This document shows positions 1 through 6,848 of a DNA stretch of 7,897 nucleotides, piece after piece. This DNA is from Akkermansiaceae bacterium (GTDB lineage: Bacteria > Verrucomicrobiota > Verrucomicrobiia > Verrucomicrobiales > Akkermansiaceae), in the NCBI GenBank assembly GCA_023300065.1, contig JALZWJ010000102.1, forward strand, positions 1 to 7,897, written 5' to 3'. The notes beneath the pieces were generated by a model, which had not been told where the DNA came from, ran no database searches, and was given only the letters and a program-made list of their open reading frames with translations. The stretch's first letter is position 1. Each line of letters opens with the position of its first letter. Position numbers and translations under genes: made by a program.

Positions 1-701
1 CCGATGGCCTCATCTAAGGCAGCGAGGGTATCGTCGATGGAGGCGAGATCGGCATCCATCGGCTTTGGGACTTTCTCCTCAATTTCAGGCAGCGGGGCCT
101 CGAGCGACTCAGGCTGTGCATCTTGGGTCACCGCTGCATCTTGATTTTCAAGCTCATCCCCCTCCCCACTTTCGAGCGCCTCCTTCATCCCGCCTTTCGG
201 GCCCGAGGTCTCCCCTTCCGAAAAATCAGAGTCGAAGGTCTTTGGATCACTTCTGCGATCTCGCGTGCCAGCCAAGGCTGCCATTTTCTCATCCCCCGCC
301 ACCGCTCCGGCATCACTCGTCGCGGTGGTATTACGCTCACCGATGAGCGGGGTCTCCTCAGGAGCCTCGTCGGCGGCTTGGCTCTCATCGGTTTGCACGA
401 AGGCTGGGGCGTCTGGTGTCACCGGCTCTGGGACGGCGGCAGGCTCAGGGACCTCTGCTAGTTCGGGCTCGGGCTGAGGTTCTTCCAACGGCTCGGGAGT
501 TGGGGCGGAGGGAGGCTCCGCGTAAACCACCTTCATTTGCATGGAGGGAGGCTTTTTCTCCTCAGGCTCTTTCTCGATCACCGTTGCTGAGAGGAGGTCA
601 AAAACCAGTAATAGCACGAAGATGAAGAACAAACCCACGTGTGCCCACACTGCAATCAGCAGCGCGAAGACAAAATCACGGCGAGAGTTCGAGGAGGTCA
701 T
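1..701 (-). CDS. TonB/TolA-like single-pass envelope protein, N-terminal part (C-terminus outside window)
   Basis: Reading the minus strand from ATG at 701 gives 233 codons open to the window edge, so the C-terminus is missing. Residues 1-9 are short and basic (two Arg at 7-8), residues 10-38 form one strong membrane helix, and residues 45-99 are rich in Pro and Glu with repeated PEP-type steps. After that the chain is acidic and low in complexity. This is the architecture of TonB and TolA: inner-membrane anchor, periplasm-spanning stalk, then a C-terminal domain contacting the outer membrane. Within the helix, His21 sits where TonB and TolA carry the His of their Ser-x3-His motif that engages ExbBD or TolQR; the Ser position is Ala17 here. 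The gene follows the lipoyl enzyme gene after 44 bases without a good Shine-Dalgarno. An in-frame TTG lies 24 bases upstream, but ATG is preferred. Without the C-terminal domain, TonB, TolA or an unrelated stalk protein cannot be told apart. Confidence 0.6.
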   Translation of the reverse strand, partial: MTSSNSRRDFVFALLIAVWAHVGLFFIFVLLLVFDLLSATVIEKEPEEKKPPSMQMKVVYAEPPSAPTPEPLEEPQPEPELAEVPEPAAVPEPVTPDAPAFVQTDESQAADEAPEETPLIGERNTTATSDAGAVAGDEKMAALAGTRDRRSDPKTFDSDFSEGETSGPKGGMKEALESGEGDELENQDAAVTQDAQPESLEAPLPEIEEKVPKPMDADLASIDDTLAALDEAI

Positions 702-745
702 GCGGCAGCGGGAGCTTCGCCTCAAGTTGAGGGAAAAACAACCCC

Positions 746-1402
746 TTAGAGGGTACGGGAAAGCCAGTCATTACCGCGATATTTCACAGCCATCTCGCGC
801 CACCTCGCGGTCTCATCCGGCATATAGGCCTCGCTTTGGTTACTCAAAAACGAGGGAAATACATCTAGCGCCCCAGCAGCCGCTGCGACGCTTCCTTGAT
901 GAAGGATGCCCCAGCGCGTGCGCCGTTGCCCCGCCCCTGCGAGCTTCGCCCCATCTCCGTCGAGGAGATCAAAAGCGACGGGGTTTTCAAAGCAGGCAGC
1001 TGAGTCATTGGGCGAATCGACCTCTGTGAGCTGACAGGCGATGCCTCCTTCTCCCAAGCATTGGGCAATCTGGCGATGGATCGCACAGTAACTCTCGCTC
1101 CCGCGAGTGGTGGCCAATTCCTCACCCCGCGGAATGGCCAATGTGTATGTGGAATCAGTGCGATGATCGACGATTCCTCCGCCTGTCCAGCGGCGGACGT
1201 AGTTCGGGGTATCTCCGAAAAGTTTGCGTGCTTCGGCGAGGCTTTGAAAATACCCCAAGCTCACCCAGTCCCCTTCCCAGCGGTAGATACGCAGCACGGG
1301 AGTCTCGCCCACATTTTCGATGAGCCATTGGTCAACGGCCATATTTTCCGGACCAGATCGTGGGACCTCATCACGCCAAACTTTGAGATTTTGAAAGAGC
1401 AT
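746..1402 (-). CDS. Lipoate/octanoate protein transferase family (LipM/LplA-like)
   Basis: A 218-residue cytoplasmic protein of the BPL/LplA/LipB fold, which attaches lipoyl or octanoyl groups to lysines of 2-oxoacid dehydrogenase E2 and GcvH proteins. Visible motifs are RRWTGGGIVDH at 70-80 (the family's RRxxGG.xxxH substrate loop), SAACFENP at 134-141, and AKLAGAGQRR at 152-161 with the conserved Lys at 153, followed by GILHQGS at 165-171. The ACF cysteine (Cys137) next to this Lys motif matches the LipM/LipL octanoyltransferases, which use a Cys acyl-thioester and are often misannotated as lipoate ligases. I therefore favour octanoyltransferase, though ligase activity is not excluded. At 218 residues it is shorter than LipM (about 280), the difference lying at the C-terminus. 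ATG at 1402 comes 10 bases after the permease stop, so co-transcription is likely. No lipoyl synthase gene is in the window. Confidence 0.8.
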   Translation of the reverse strand: MLFQNLKVWRDEVPRSGPENMAVDQWLIENVGETPVLRIYRWEGDWVSLGYFQSLAEARKLFGDTPNYVRRWTGGGIVDHRTDSTYTLAIPRGEELATTRGSESYCAIHRQIAQCLGEGGIACQLTEVDSPNDSAACFENPVAFDLLDGDGAKLAGAGQRRTRWGILHQGSVAAAAGALDVFPSFLSNQSEAYMPDETARWREMAVKYRGNDWLSRTL

Positions 1403-1412
1403 GAACGGAATG

Positions 1413-2258
1413 CTAAGTTTTAAAGTCTCGGGATTGGAATGCCATCCAGCCCAGAATAAAGAGGGTGAGATTGAGCCCCATCAGAATGGAATAGCTCTCC
1501 GCGATCCGGTCCCATGGAATATTCTCCTGCAAGACATAGACCCAGTTCGCCATGCGGTAAGTGATGAACACATGCTTATAATTGACGAGGAAGGGAATGT
1601 TCTGAAGGACGAAGTCGATGAAGAAAACACTCAGCGCCATCACAGAGGCCGCCGCCGGCTTGATCTTTAGGCAGGAGAAAAAGAAGCCTAATGATGACAC
1701 CACACACATGCTTAGCCCCATGAAACAAGCTCCCGTAAAGAGCCGCCAAAAGGCCTCTTCGCGGTCTGGATAAATCGCGAGAATATACATATCGGGGTTC
1801 CAGATAAAGAGCCCCCCTTCAGCCCCCATCGCAAGCAGTGACATGCTGTAACCGGTCACCCCCACGAAGATCACAAAACTCACCGTGTAGATCATGACCG
1901 CGCAGTATTTCAGAACTAAAATCCGGAGCCGGGAGATCGGGCGGGCAAGGACCATTCGCATGTTCCCATCCTCCGTCTCCTTCGCGACAATGTCCCCCGC
2001 CACGAGGGCAAAGTAGATGGAGCCAAGTAAGAACATGCTAAACCCCATGATCCAATAAGTCGCCGTGAGCGATGAGGACAGAAGTTCGACTGGGACGAAG
2101 TTCCGCTTCGCAAGCGCCTCGAATTGATCACGCCCCACCTGCACCCAGAGGGTGAGAAGAAGAGCCTCAAAGACGAGGAAAACGACATATCCGATGTAGG
2201 TCCGTTTCCGGGCGAAGAGCTTGTGCAGTTCTCCTTTAAGTTGAGATAAAAACATCAT
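1413..2258 (-). CDS. ABC-2 type transporter permease
   Basis: A 281-residue inner-membrane protein with about six hydrophobic helices (roughly 20-40, 67-88, 117-143, 173-196, 201-219 and 254-274). Between the second and third helices is a conserved cytoplasmic stretch, GDIVAKETEDGNMRMVLARP at 88-107 followed by ISR, which is typical of ABC-2 permeases (G..x.E...G..R..L..P.sR) and likely contacts the ATPase. The gene overlaps the stop of the ATPase gene by four bases (ATGA), so the two are translationally coupled and almost certainly form one transporter. The start is an ATGATG pair, so initiation at the second ATG (2255) is equally possible. ABC-2 exporters move diverse cargo including drugs, lipids, polysaccharides and peptides; the sequence gives no substrate. 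The neighbouring pseudopilin and membrane protein genes suggest an envelope role, but that is inference. Confidence 0.88.
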   Translation of the reverse strand: MMFLSQLKGELHKLFARKRTYIGYVVFLVFEALLLTLWVQVGRDQFEALAKRNFVPVELLSSSLTATYWIMGFSMFLLGSIYFALVAGDIVAKETEDGNMRMVLARPISRLRILVLKYCAVMIYTVSFVIFVGVTGYSMSLLAMGAEGGLFIWNPDMYILAIYPDREEAFWRLFTGACFMGLSMCVVSSLGFFFSCLKIKPAAASVMALSVFFIDFVLQNIPFLVNYKHVFITYRMANWVYVLQENIPWDRIAESYSILMGLNLTLFILGWMAFQSRDFKT

Positions 2259-3145
2259 GCTTGATTCTGGCTGCTGTGTTCCAAGTAGACGTCTTCCAGC
2301 GAGCGGCGCAATGGGGTGACCTCGCTCACCTCAGCGCCAGCTTGCACGAGGGAGCTGACGACCTCAGAGACCGCGGTGCCCTCGGGGAAAACCCAGCGAT
2401 CTCCCGGCATCTGCTCTCCCTGAAAACGCCCTGCCACTTCATTCAAAATGGAAGAAGGAGTGGCTGTGATTTTCAAACCCGGGCGGTCATCGCGGAGGTC
2501 ATTCACCTCGCCCTCATAGACGAGTTCTCCAGCGCGGATGATGGAGACGCGGTCGCACATCTGCTCGACTTCGGAAAGGAGATGGGAATTAAAAAGGACC
2601 GTCATGCCACGTTCTTTGCGCAGGCTGAGGATGAAGTCGCGAAACCACTTGATGCCCTCCGGATCGAGGCCATCGGTCGGCTCATCGAGCAGTAAAATTT
2701 CTGGCTCGGGGAGAAGCGCCTGGGCCAAGGCCAGCCGCTGTCTCATCCCGTGGCTATATGCCGAGACCTTAGAACCGATGCGCTCGGTAAGCCCGACGCG
2801 CTCCACCACCTCGCGCGCTTTCTCAGCATCAAAAGCCCCACTCAATCCAACCAGCACACGGAGATTCTCCCAGCCACTCATGTAGTCATAAAATGCGGGG
2901 GACTCAAAGATCGATCCCACTTTCTGCAGAGCCTTACGAGGATTCTTTTGCACCGAAACCCCATCGATCAAAACTTCCCCACTCCCTGCCGCAACCATAC
3001 TTAGGATGATGCCCAGGGTGGTACTTTTCCCAGCACCATTATGCCCTAAGAGTCCGTAGATTTCTCCACGTGCGACCTCGAATGAAACGCCTTTCAGGGC
3101 ATCTTTCCCTGCAAATTTTTTAGTCAGGTTTTTAACGCTAAGCAT
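2255..3145 (-). CDS. ABC transporter ATP-binding protein (ABC-2 exporter)
   Basis: A nucleotide-binding domain with every key motif. Numbering from the GTG at 3148, these are Walker A GHNGAGKST at 35-43, ABC signature YSHGMRQR at 131-138, Walker B ILLLDEP at 151-157 with catalytic Glu156, D-loop GLDP at 160-163 and the switch His at 189 (NSHLLSE). The Q-loop position reads FESPAFYDYM at 81-90, with Glu in place of Gln, as is frequent in CcmA/BcrA-type ATPases. Residues from about 220 form a C-terminal extension common in this group. I chose ATG at 3145, which shares one base with the pseudopilin stop (TGATG). GTG at 3148 would give a four-base overlap and one more residue. The permease gene follows with a four-base overlap. 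The protein powers export by that permease on the cytoplasmic face of the inner membrane; the cargo is unknown. Confidence 0.93.
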   Translation of the reverse strand: MLSVKNLTKKFAGKDALKGVSFEVARGEIYGLLGHNGAGKSTTLGIILSMVAAGSGEVLIDGVSVQKNPRKALQKVGSIFESPAFYDYMSGWENLRVLVGLSGAFDAEKAREVVERVGLTERIGSKVSAYSHGMRQRLALAQALLPEPEILLLDEPTDGLDPEGIKWFRDFILSLRKERGMTVLFNSHLLSEVEQMCDRVSIIRAGELVYEGEVNDLRDDRPGLKITATPSSILNEVAGRFQGEQMPGDRWVFPEGTAVSEVVSSLVQAGAEVSEVTPLRRSLEDVYLEHSSQNQA

Positions 3146-3660
3146 CACTCAGTATCGACATCGAAGTTTAAATCTTTCCCCGCAGACATGTCCATGAAGA
3201 GGAAATTGGTGCCATTTTCATCGCCATGGTAAGCCTCCTTATCGTGGATGAGAGGAATCTGCGTATCACTAGAATCCATTCCAAACATCATAATAGTGCT
3301 CTTGCGCATTCCACTGGCGGGATGATTCCAGAAGTAGCTACAACCGGATTTTTCAAAATCTTCATGGTCAGCTGGGCATTTGAAGCTCTCTGGCCCGCCG
3401 ACGTAAGGGAGCAGTACTTCTTCTAGGACATTTGCCCCACCAGTCTTCGACTGCCGCCCCATTTCAATCTCTGGGAAGAAGTTGCCATTATCGATGAGAT
3501 ACCCCTCCATCCCTACGCCCAGTTGCCGGAGCTGGTTCACGCAAGATGCCTGTAGCGCCCCATCACGCACTCTCTTAAAAATAGGAAATCCGATCCCTGT
3601 GAGGGCCACCACAATCGCGACTACAACGAGGAGTTCCGTGATCGTAAAGCCACGCTTCAT
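3145..3660 (-). CDS. Prepilin-type (type IV pilin-like / T2SS-like) pseudopilin
   Basis: A 171-residue protein with a class III prepilin signal: basic leader MKRG, then FTITELLVVVAIVVAL. A prepilin peptidase would cut after Gly4 and methylate Phe5, and Glu at mature position 5 (residue 9) is present as required for assembly. Residues 5-28 form the hydrophobic helix. The CVNQLRQLGVGMEGYLIDNG stretch (40-59), the FKCPAD motif (93-98) and the C-terminal HGDENGTNFLFMD (145-157) follow the layout of the abundant Planctomycetes/Verrucomicrobia pseudopilins with an H-x9-DG tail, although here the spacing is longer and the Gly is lost. The cysteines at 40, 95 and 107 may pair. The gene overlaps the upstream gene by ATGA and has a strong Shine-Dalgarno. 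No secretion ATPase, platform protein or prepilin peptidase lies nearby, so it may act in a system encoded elsewhere or with the adjacent ABC exporter. Confidence 0.88.
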   Translation of the reverse strand: MKRGFTITELLVVVAIVVALTGIGFPIFKRVRDGALQASCVNQLRQLGVGMEGYLIDNGNFFPEIEMGRQSKTGGANVLEEVLLPYVGGPESFKCPADHEDFEKSGCSYFWNHPASGMRKSTIMMFGMDSSDTQIPLIHDKEAYHGDENGTNFLFMDMSAGKDLNFDVDTE

Positions 3661-4283
3661 AAGCCCCCACCTCCAGGTTTGGCGAAGCCCTGCACCACCT
3701 CACCTACCGCATCCATGAAGGGTAGGAGAGACATCTTGGTATCAGCAGATGCTCCTTGGTAGTAGGCTTTGAAGCCTTTTTTAATCACGAGCGTGAGCAC
3801 ATCAGGATCCTCCTCCTTCAGACGGGCTAGCGCCTCCGCCCCTTTCCCGCCACTCATGTCCTGCACCGAGCGCTGCACCATTTTGGTGCGCTCTTCCGGG
3901 CTCATTTGATCAAAAGATTCCATCAGGCGTTCCGCGCTTTTATTAAAAGTGATGTCGATGAAGTGGAGCTTCTCCTCCCGACTTAAGCGGAAGAAGAGAT
4001 CGAAAAGGTCCCCTTGCTCATCGAGCTGTTTGCGCTGGCGCAGATCCAAGCGAGTGAGAACCTCCCCCATCTCATCCAAGCGGGCCAAGCGGGCCTTCTT
4101 CCGAGCGGGAGAGAAGCCGGACGAGTCCTCCTCGGACCAATCTTCAAATTCCGCTTCCTCGATCATCTCAGTCACCTTCGCCGGCGTGGCTTTTTTTCCA
4201 CCGCTCCACGAGGTCACGCCCCAGACGATGGCCCAGATCAAGCCCAGCACGATCGCGCCACGAAGTAAAATCCCCTTATTCAT
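3657..4283 (-). CDS. Single-pass membrane protein of unknown function (208 aa)
   Basis: I do not recognise this family. Residues 1-7 are short with Lys and Arg, and residues 8-26 form one hydrophobic helix without a lipobox, so it is probably an N-terminal membrane anchor with the rest in the periplasm. Residues 36-56 are strongly acidic, and residues 60-86 are basic and helical. Two related segments follow: FFRLSREEKLHFID at 97-110 and FDQMSPEERTKMVQ at 124-137, 27 residues apart and sharing F-x2-[LM]-S-x-EE-[KR]. The remainder is helical and ends in a Gly-rich tail (PGGGGL). The start ATG at 4283 lies 41 bases after murJ. The stop overlaps the pseudopilin start (ATGA), which suggests the two proteins are made together and may work together, for example as an assembly or anchoring partner. 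That link is inference from gene order alone. Confidence 0.75.
   Translation of the reverse strand: MNKGILLRGAIVLGLIWAIVWGVTSWSGGKKATPAKVTEMIEEAEFEDWSEEDSSGFSPARKKARLARLDEMGEVLTRLDLRQRKQLDEQGDLFDLFFRLSREEKLHFIDITFNKSAERLMESFDQMSPEERTKMVQRSVQDMSGGKGAEALARLKEEDPDVLTLVIKKGFKAYYQGASADTKMSLLPFMDAVGEVVQGFAKPGGGGL
3669..3674 (-). promoter_or_regulatory. Shine-Dalgarno GGAGGT of the pseudopilin gene
   Basis: On the minus strand GGAGG lies nine bases before the pseudopilin ATG at 3660 and is the clearest ribosome binding site in the window. It falls inside the last codons of the 208-residue protein, where it encodes part of the terminal Gly run. It supports the ATG at 3660 and would allow the pseudopilin to be translated more strongly than its neighbours, most of which lack such a site. 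Confidence 0.75.
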
Positions 4284-4324
4284 TTCGGCGCAAGACTACC
4301 CCCATTTCGACAAGCCGCAAACGG

Positions 4325-6286
4325 CTATCGTCGGAAGGCTGATTTCATTTCTGAGAGGCTTGTCACCTTCAACAAAATCACCCCTAATCCGTAGAGCGTG
4401 GCGCCAAAACTCACTAAGATCCCAGTGGCAAAAGCCTTTGGCCAGAATCCACTTGCGAGCCACCCTCCCATGAGAGACTTAGCCGCATAGAGACCTACCG
4501 CCATAACGACGGCAGCCACGACCATTCCGCCAAGACGGAGCCAGTTCTCCCGCTCCAAAGTGACAAACCCTCGTAGCCCCACCCAGAGGAGGATCACATT
4601 GACCCACGCCGCAATCGAGGTCGCAACGGCGATGCCGACATGACCATAAAAAGGAAAGAGTCCCAGGCTGCAGACGATATTAACCAACACCGTGATGCCA
4701 GCCATCCGCATCGGAGACTTCGTATCTTCTCTCGCAAAATACCCAGGCTGAAGAACCTTGATCAGGACATAGCCGGGCAACCCAATCGCAAAGGCCGCAA
4801 GGGCTCGCCCAGTCTGAGCGGAATCTGACGAGGTGAAGTCTCCATGCTCAAAAATCACAGAAATGATCTCGCGAGGAATCACCATCAAGGCGATCGCGGC
4901 GGGCACCGTGACGATCATCGCTAGCGCAAGCCCACTCACCATCGTGGCGCGCGCCTCCTTCTCCTTATCGGTATTTAGAAGGCGGGTGATTTCAGGCAAG
5001 AGCACCATCCCGAAAGCGATTCCAATCATCCCGAGGGGTAATTGATAAATCCGGTCTGCGAAATAAAGGAAGGAAATCGCCCCCTGTTGGAAGGAGGCAA
5101 CAATACCACCAACGAGAAGATTGATTTGCTGAATGCCTGCCGCAACCACCCCGGGCCCCATCAGGATGAGTAACCGCTTTGTCGCCGGGTCCAGAGTCGG
5201 CTTCTTAAGAGCCACGGGTAAGCCTGTCCGCAAACAAACCCACCACAAAACGCCGAGTTGTAAGAAGCCTGCCACCGCGACACAGCAAGCCAGCGCAACC
5301 CCCTTCCATTCGACAAACTGCACCACCGAAACCAGCCCCACGAGGAAGACCACATTCAGCAAGACGGGAGAAAACGCAGGTGCCGCAAATTTTTTCAGAG
5401 TAGTCAGGACTCCGCTTAAATGTGCCACCAATGCCATGCAGAGAAGGTAGACGAAGGTGATTTTAGAAAGCTTCACCGTGAGGTCATAAGCGCCAGGGTC
5501 ATTATTATAGACCTCTAGGTCACCAGAACCAGAGGCAGCCCCCTCGAAGACCGCAAAGTCATGCCCCTCCGGCAAGGGAACGCGCAAGAAGCCCGTGTCA
5601 GAAACCTGCCATTCCCCGTCTTTAAAAATCGCATCACGCGCATCACGGAATTTTTGCGCCTTCACAGCAGCCGAGTCGCCAGCGGCGATCTTCACCTCAC
5701 CATTACGCTTCAGGGCCTCATCCAGCACGGACTGCAGGGGCACTTGGCTCCCCGTGGCCTGCACGTCTCCGCCGAAAATCTCGCCGAGGACTTTGAAAAA
5801 GGGCGGATCCCCTTTCTCCGTGAGAGTCATTTCACCAAAATCAGCCCCGCCTCCAGTCTGGACATACACGGCCTTCGCCCCCCGGAGTGGCACGCGGAAC
5901 TCGGTCGCCTCCGCAGAGAGAGATTCATCCACCTTTGGTAAAAACCCAGGAACTACGACCAACATCAAAGCCGCCATCATCGGGATCGCTAGAATGGTCA
6001 GAACCCCCAAGGTGTAAAACAGGACCGAGAACGCATTGTTCGCAAAAACCATCGCCGAATTACGCCCATCTTGCGCCACGCGCTTTCCAAACAGCGGGAC
6101 AAAGGCGGAATTAAAAGCCCCCTCGCCAAAGATCCGGCGGAACATGTTCGGAAAGCGGAACGCTGCGAAGAAGGCATCCGCCACCATACCGGTCCCGACA
6201 AAGCGGGCGATCATTATATCACGCGCAACACCCAAGATCCGGCTCATCAAAGTGAACCCGGAAATGGTCATGAGGGAACGAAGCAT
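4325..6286 (-). CDS. murJ: Lipid II flippase MurJ (MviN) with large periplasmic insertion
   Basis: A polytopic inner-membrane protein of the MOP/MATE-like family that flips lipid II to the periplasm for peptidoglycan synthesis. It aligns along its length with E. coli MurJ. SRILGVARD (15-23) carries Arg16 and Arg22, equivalent to E. coli Arg18 and Arg24. Asp37 in VADAFF matches Asp39, Arg50 matches Arg52, the RRIFGEGAF motif is at 50-58, and FADR (409-412) carries the equivalent of Arg270. Further matches are GIAFGMVLLPEI (422-433), LPGYVLIKVLQPGYFAREDT (503-522) and late membrane helices to the C-terminus. Its 653 residues exceed E. coli's 511: about 145 extra residues (roughly 119-266) lie between PGF after helix 3 and the KITFVYLL segment of helix 4, which is periplasmic in the known topology. 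ATG at 6286 is the first start after an in-frame stop. The upstream neighbour is an RlpA-like cell-wall lipoprotein, a fitting partner. Confidence 0.95.
   Translation of the reverse strand: MLRSLMTISGFTLMSRILGVARDIMIARFVGTGMVADAFFAAFRFPNMFRRIFGEGAFNSAFVPLFGKRVAQDGRNSAMVFANNAFSVLFYTLGVLTILAIPMMAALMLVVVPGFLPKVDESLSAEATEFRVPLRGAKAVYVQTGGGADFGEMTLTEKGDPPFFKVLGEIFGGDVQATGSQVPLQSVLDEALKRNGEVKIAAGDSAAVKAQKFRDARDAIFKDGEWQVSDTGFLRVPLPEGHDFAVFEGAASGSGDLEVYNNDPGAYDLTVKLSKITFVYLLCMALVAHLSGVLTTLKKFAAPAFSPVLLNVVFLVGLVSVVQFVEWKGVALACCVAVAGFLQLGVLWWVCLRTGLPVALKKPTLDPATKRLLILMGPGVVAAGIQQINLLVGGIVASFQQGAISFLYFADRIYQLPLGMIGIAFGMVLLPEITRLLNTDKEKEARATMVSGLALAMIVTVPAAIALMVIPREIISVIFEHGDFTSSDSAQTGRALAAFAIGLPGYVLIKVLQPGYFAREDTKSPMRMAGITVLVNIVCSLGLFPFYGHVGIAVATSIAAWVNVILLWVGLRGFVTLERENWLRLGGMVVAAVVMAVGLYAAKSLMGGWLASGFWPKAFATGILVSFGATLYGLGVILLKVTSLSEMKSAFRR
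5489..5932 (-). other. Inserted periplasmic segment within MurJ (residues about 119-266)
   Basis: This part of murJ has no counterpart in the E. coli protein as I recall it. It is hydrophilic, with mixed charge and many Gly and Asp, and no membrane helix, so it reads as a globular domain or long loop. Two strand-like pieces, RVPLRGAKAVYV (131-142) and RVPLPEGHDFAVF (235-247), resemble each other and may be paired elements. The flanking MurJ sequence is intact and in frame, so this is not a frameshift artefact. Confidence 0.7.
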
Positions 6287-6330
6287 ATGGAAGACAGTGC
6301 GACCTCTACCTCAGAACCTCAAGCAAGGCT

Positions 6331-6846
6331 TTACCAAAAACGCCACCACCGCTTCTGGCCGGCAGCTTTACGCTGATACTCCCCATCCCCCACGCTCAGC
6401 ACTTCCACCCGAGCTTGGGTAATCCCTTGCTCCTTAAAACCGAGCTTCGAAGCCGCACGAGGAGTGACATCGATGATTCTCCCCGGGATAAAGGGGCCAC
6501 GGTCATTGAGACGCATCTTCAGAGATTTGCCATTTTCAAGGTTCGTCACCTTCACCCGGCAAGGAATCGGCAGCGTCTTGTGCGCCCCAGAGATGTCGAA
6601 TCGCCCCACACGTTCGCCCAGCGAGGTGTTTCCACGGATCAAGCCGAATAACCGGCTCTCGTCATACCAAGACGCCACGCCCTCTTCCGAATAATAAAGG
6701 GCGTCATCTACCGTCAGCGGCTGGTAATGCTCCCCGCGGATTTCGTAAGACCTCGTTTGGTAGCCCTCGTAATCAGGCGTCCCACACGAGGTCAAAAAAC
6801 TAGCAACCCAAAAACAAACAACACTATAGGCTCCCAGAATTTTCAT
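6331..6846 (-). CDS. RlpA-like septal ring lipoprotein (double-psi beta-barrel domain)
   Basis: A 171-residue protein with a lipoprotein signal: hydrophobic residues 4-18 and lipobox LTSC with Cys21. The domain from about 55 to 152 is RlpA-like double-psi beta-barrel: EGVASWYDE (55-63), TSLGER (74-79), FDISGAHKTLPIPCRVKVTN (83-102), LENGKSLKMRLNDRGPF (103-119), IIDVTPRAASKLGF (124-137) and ARVEVL (145-150). Glu78, His89 and Asp115 lie at the positions conserved in active RlpA, so lytic transglycosylase activity on stripped glycan strands is plausible. Unlike E. coli RlpA (about 360 residues) it has no C-terminal SPOR domain and ends in an aromatic-basic tail (RWWRFW), so denuded-glycan targeting would have to be different. 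It starts two bases after the HU-like gene stop and lies 44 bases upstream of murJ. It may be an outer-membrane-anchored peptidoglycan remodelling factor. The symbol rlpA is not assigned because the SPOR domain is missing. Confidence 0.87.
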   Translation of the reverse strand: MKILGAYSVVCFWVASFLTSCGTPDYEGYQTRSYEIRGEHYQPLTVDDALYYSEEGVASWYDESRLFGLIRGNTSLGERVGRFDISGAHKTLPIPCRVKVTNLENGKSLKMRLNDRGPFIPGRIIDVTPRAASKLGFKEQGITQARVEVLSVGDGEYQRKAAGQKRWWRFW

Positions 6847-6848
6847 TT

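Noticed and set aside
720..732. Palindrome CCTCAAGTTGAGG in the gap between the lipoyl enzyme and the TonB/TolA-like gene, considered as a terminator or operator.
   Set aside because: On the minus strand the T run precedes rather than follows it, the centre is too short for a stable hairpin loop, and no terminator pattern results.
541..1029. A 162-codon plus-strand open frame.
   Set aside because: It lies antisense to two minus-strand genes with clear protein features; its translation is low in structure and matches no family I know.
3146..3148. GTG as the ABC ATPase start.
   Set aside because: Possible, but an ATG follows immediately and also couples to the pseudopilin stop; the ATG is the simpler choice and differs by one residue.
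3949..4473. A 174-codon plus-strand open frame across the murJ to membrane-protein gap.
   Set aside because: The translation is a Ser/Arg-rich shadow of the opposite strand, and both overlapped minus-strand genes are well supported or tightly packed.
6290..6325. Three GAGGT copies upstream of murJ, considered as ribosome binding sites.
   Set aside because: The nearest lies 15 or more bases from the ATG, beyond useful spacing, and no alternative in-frame start sits closer.
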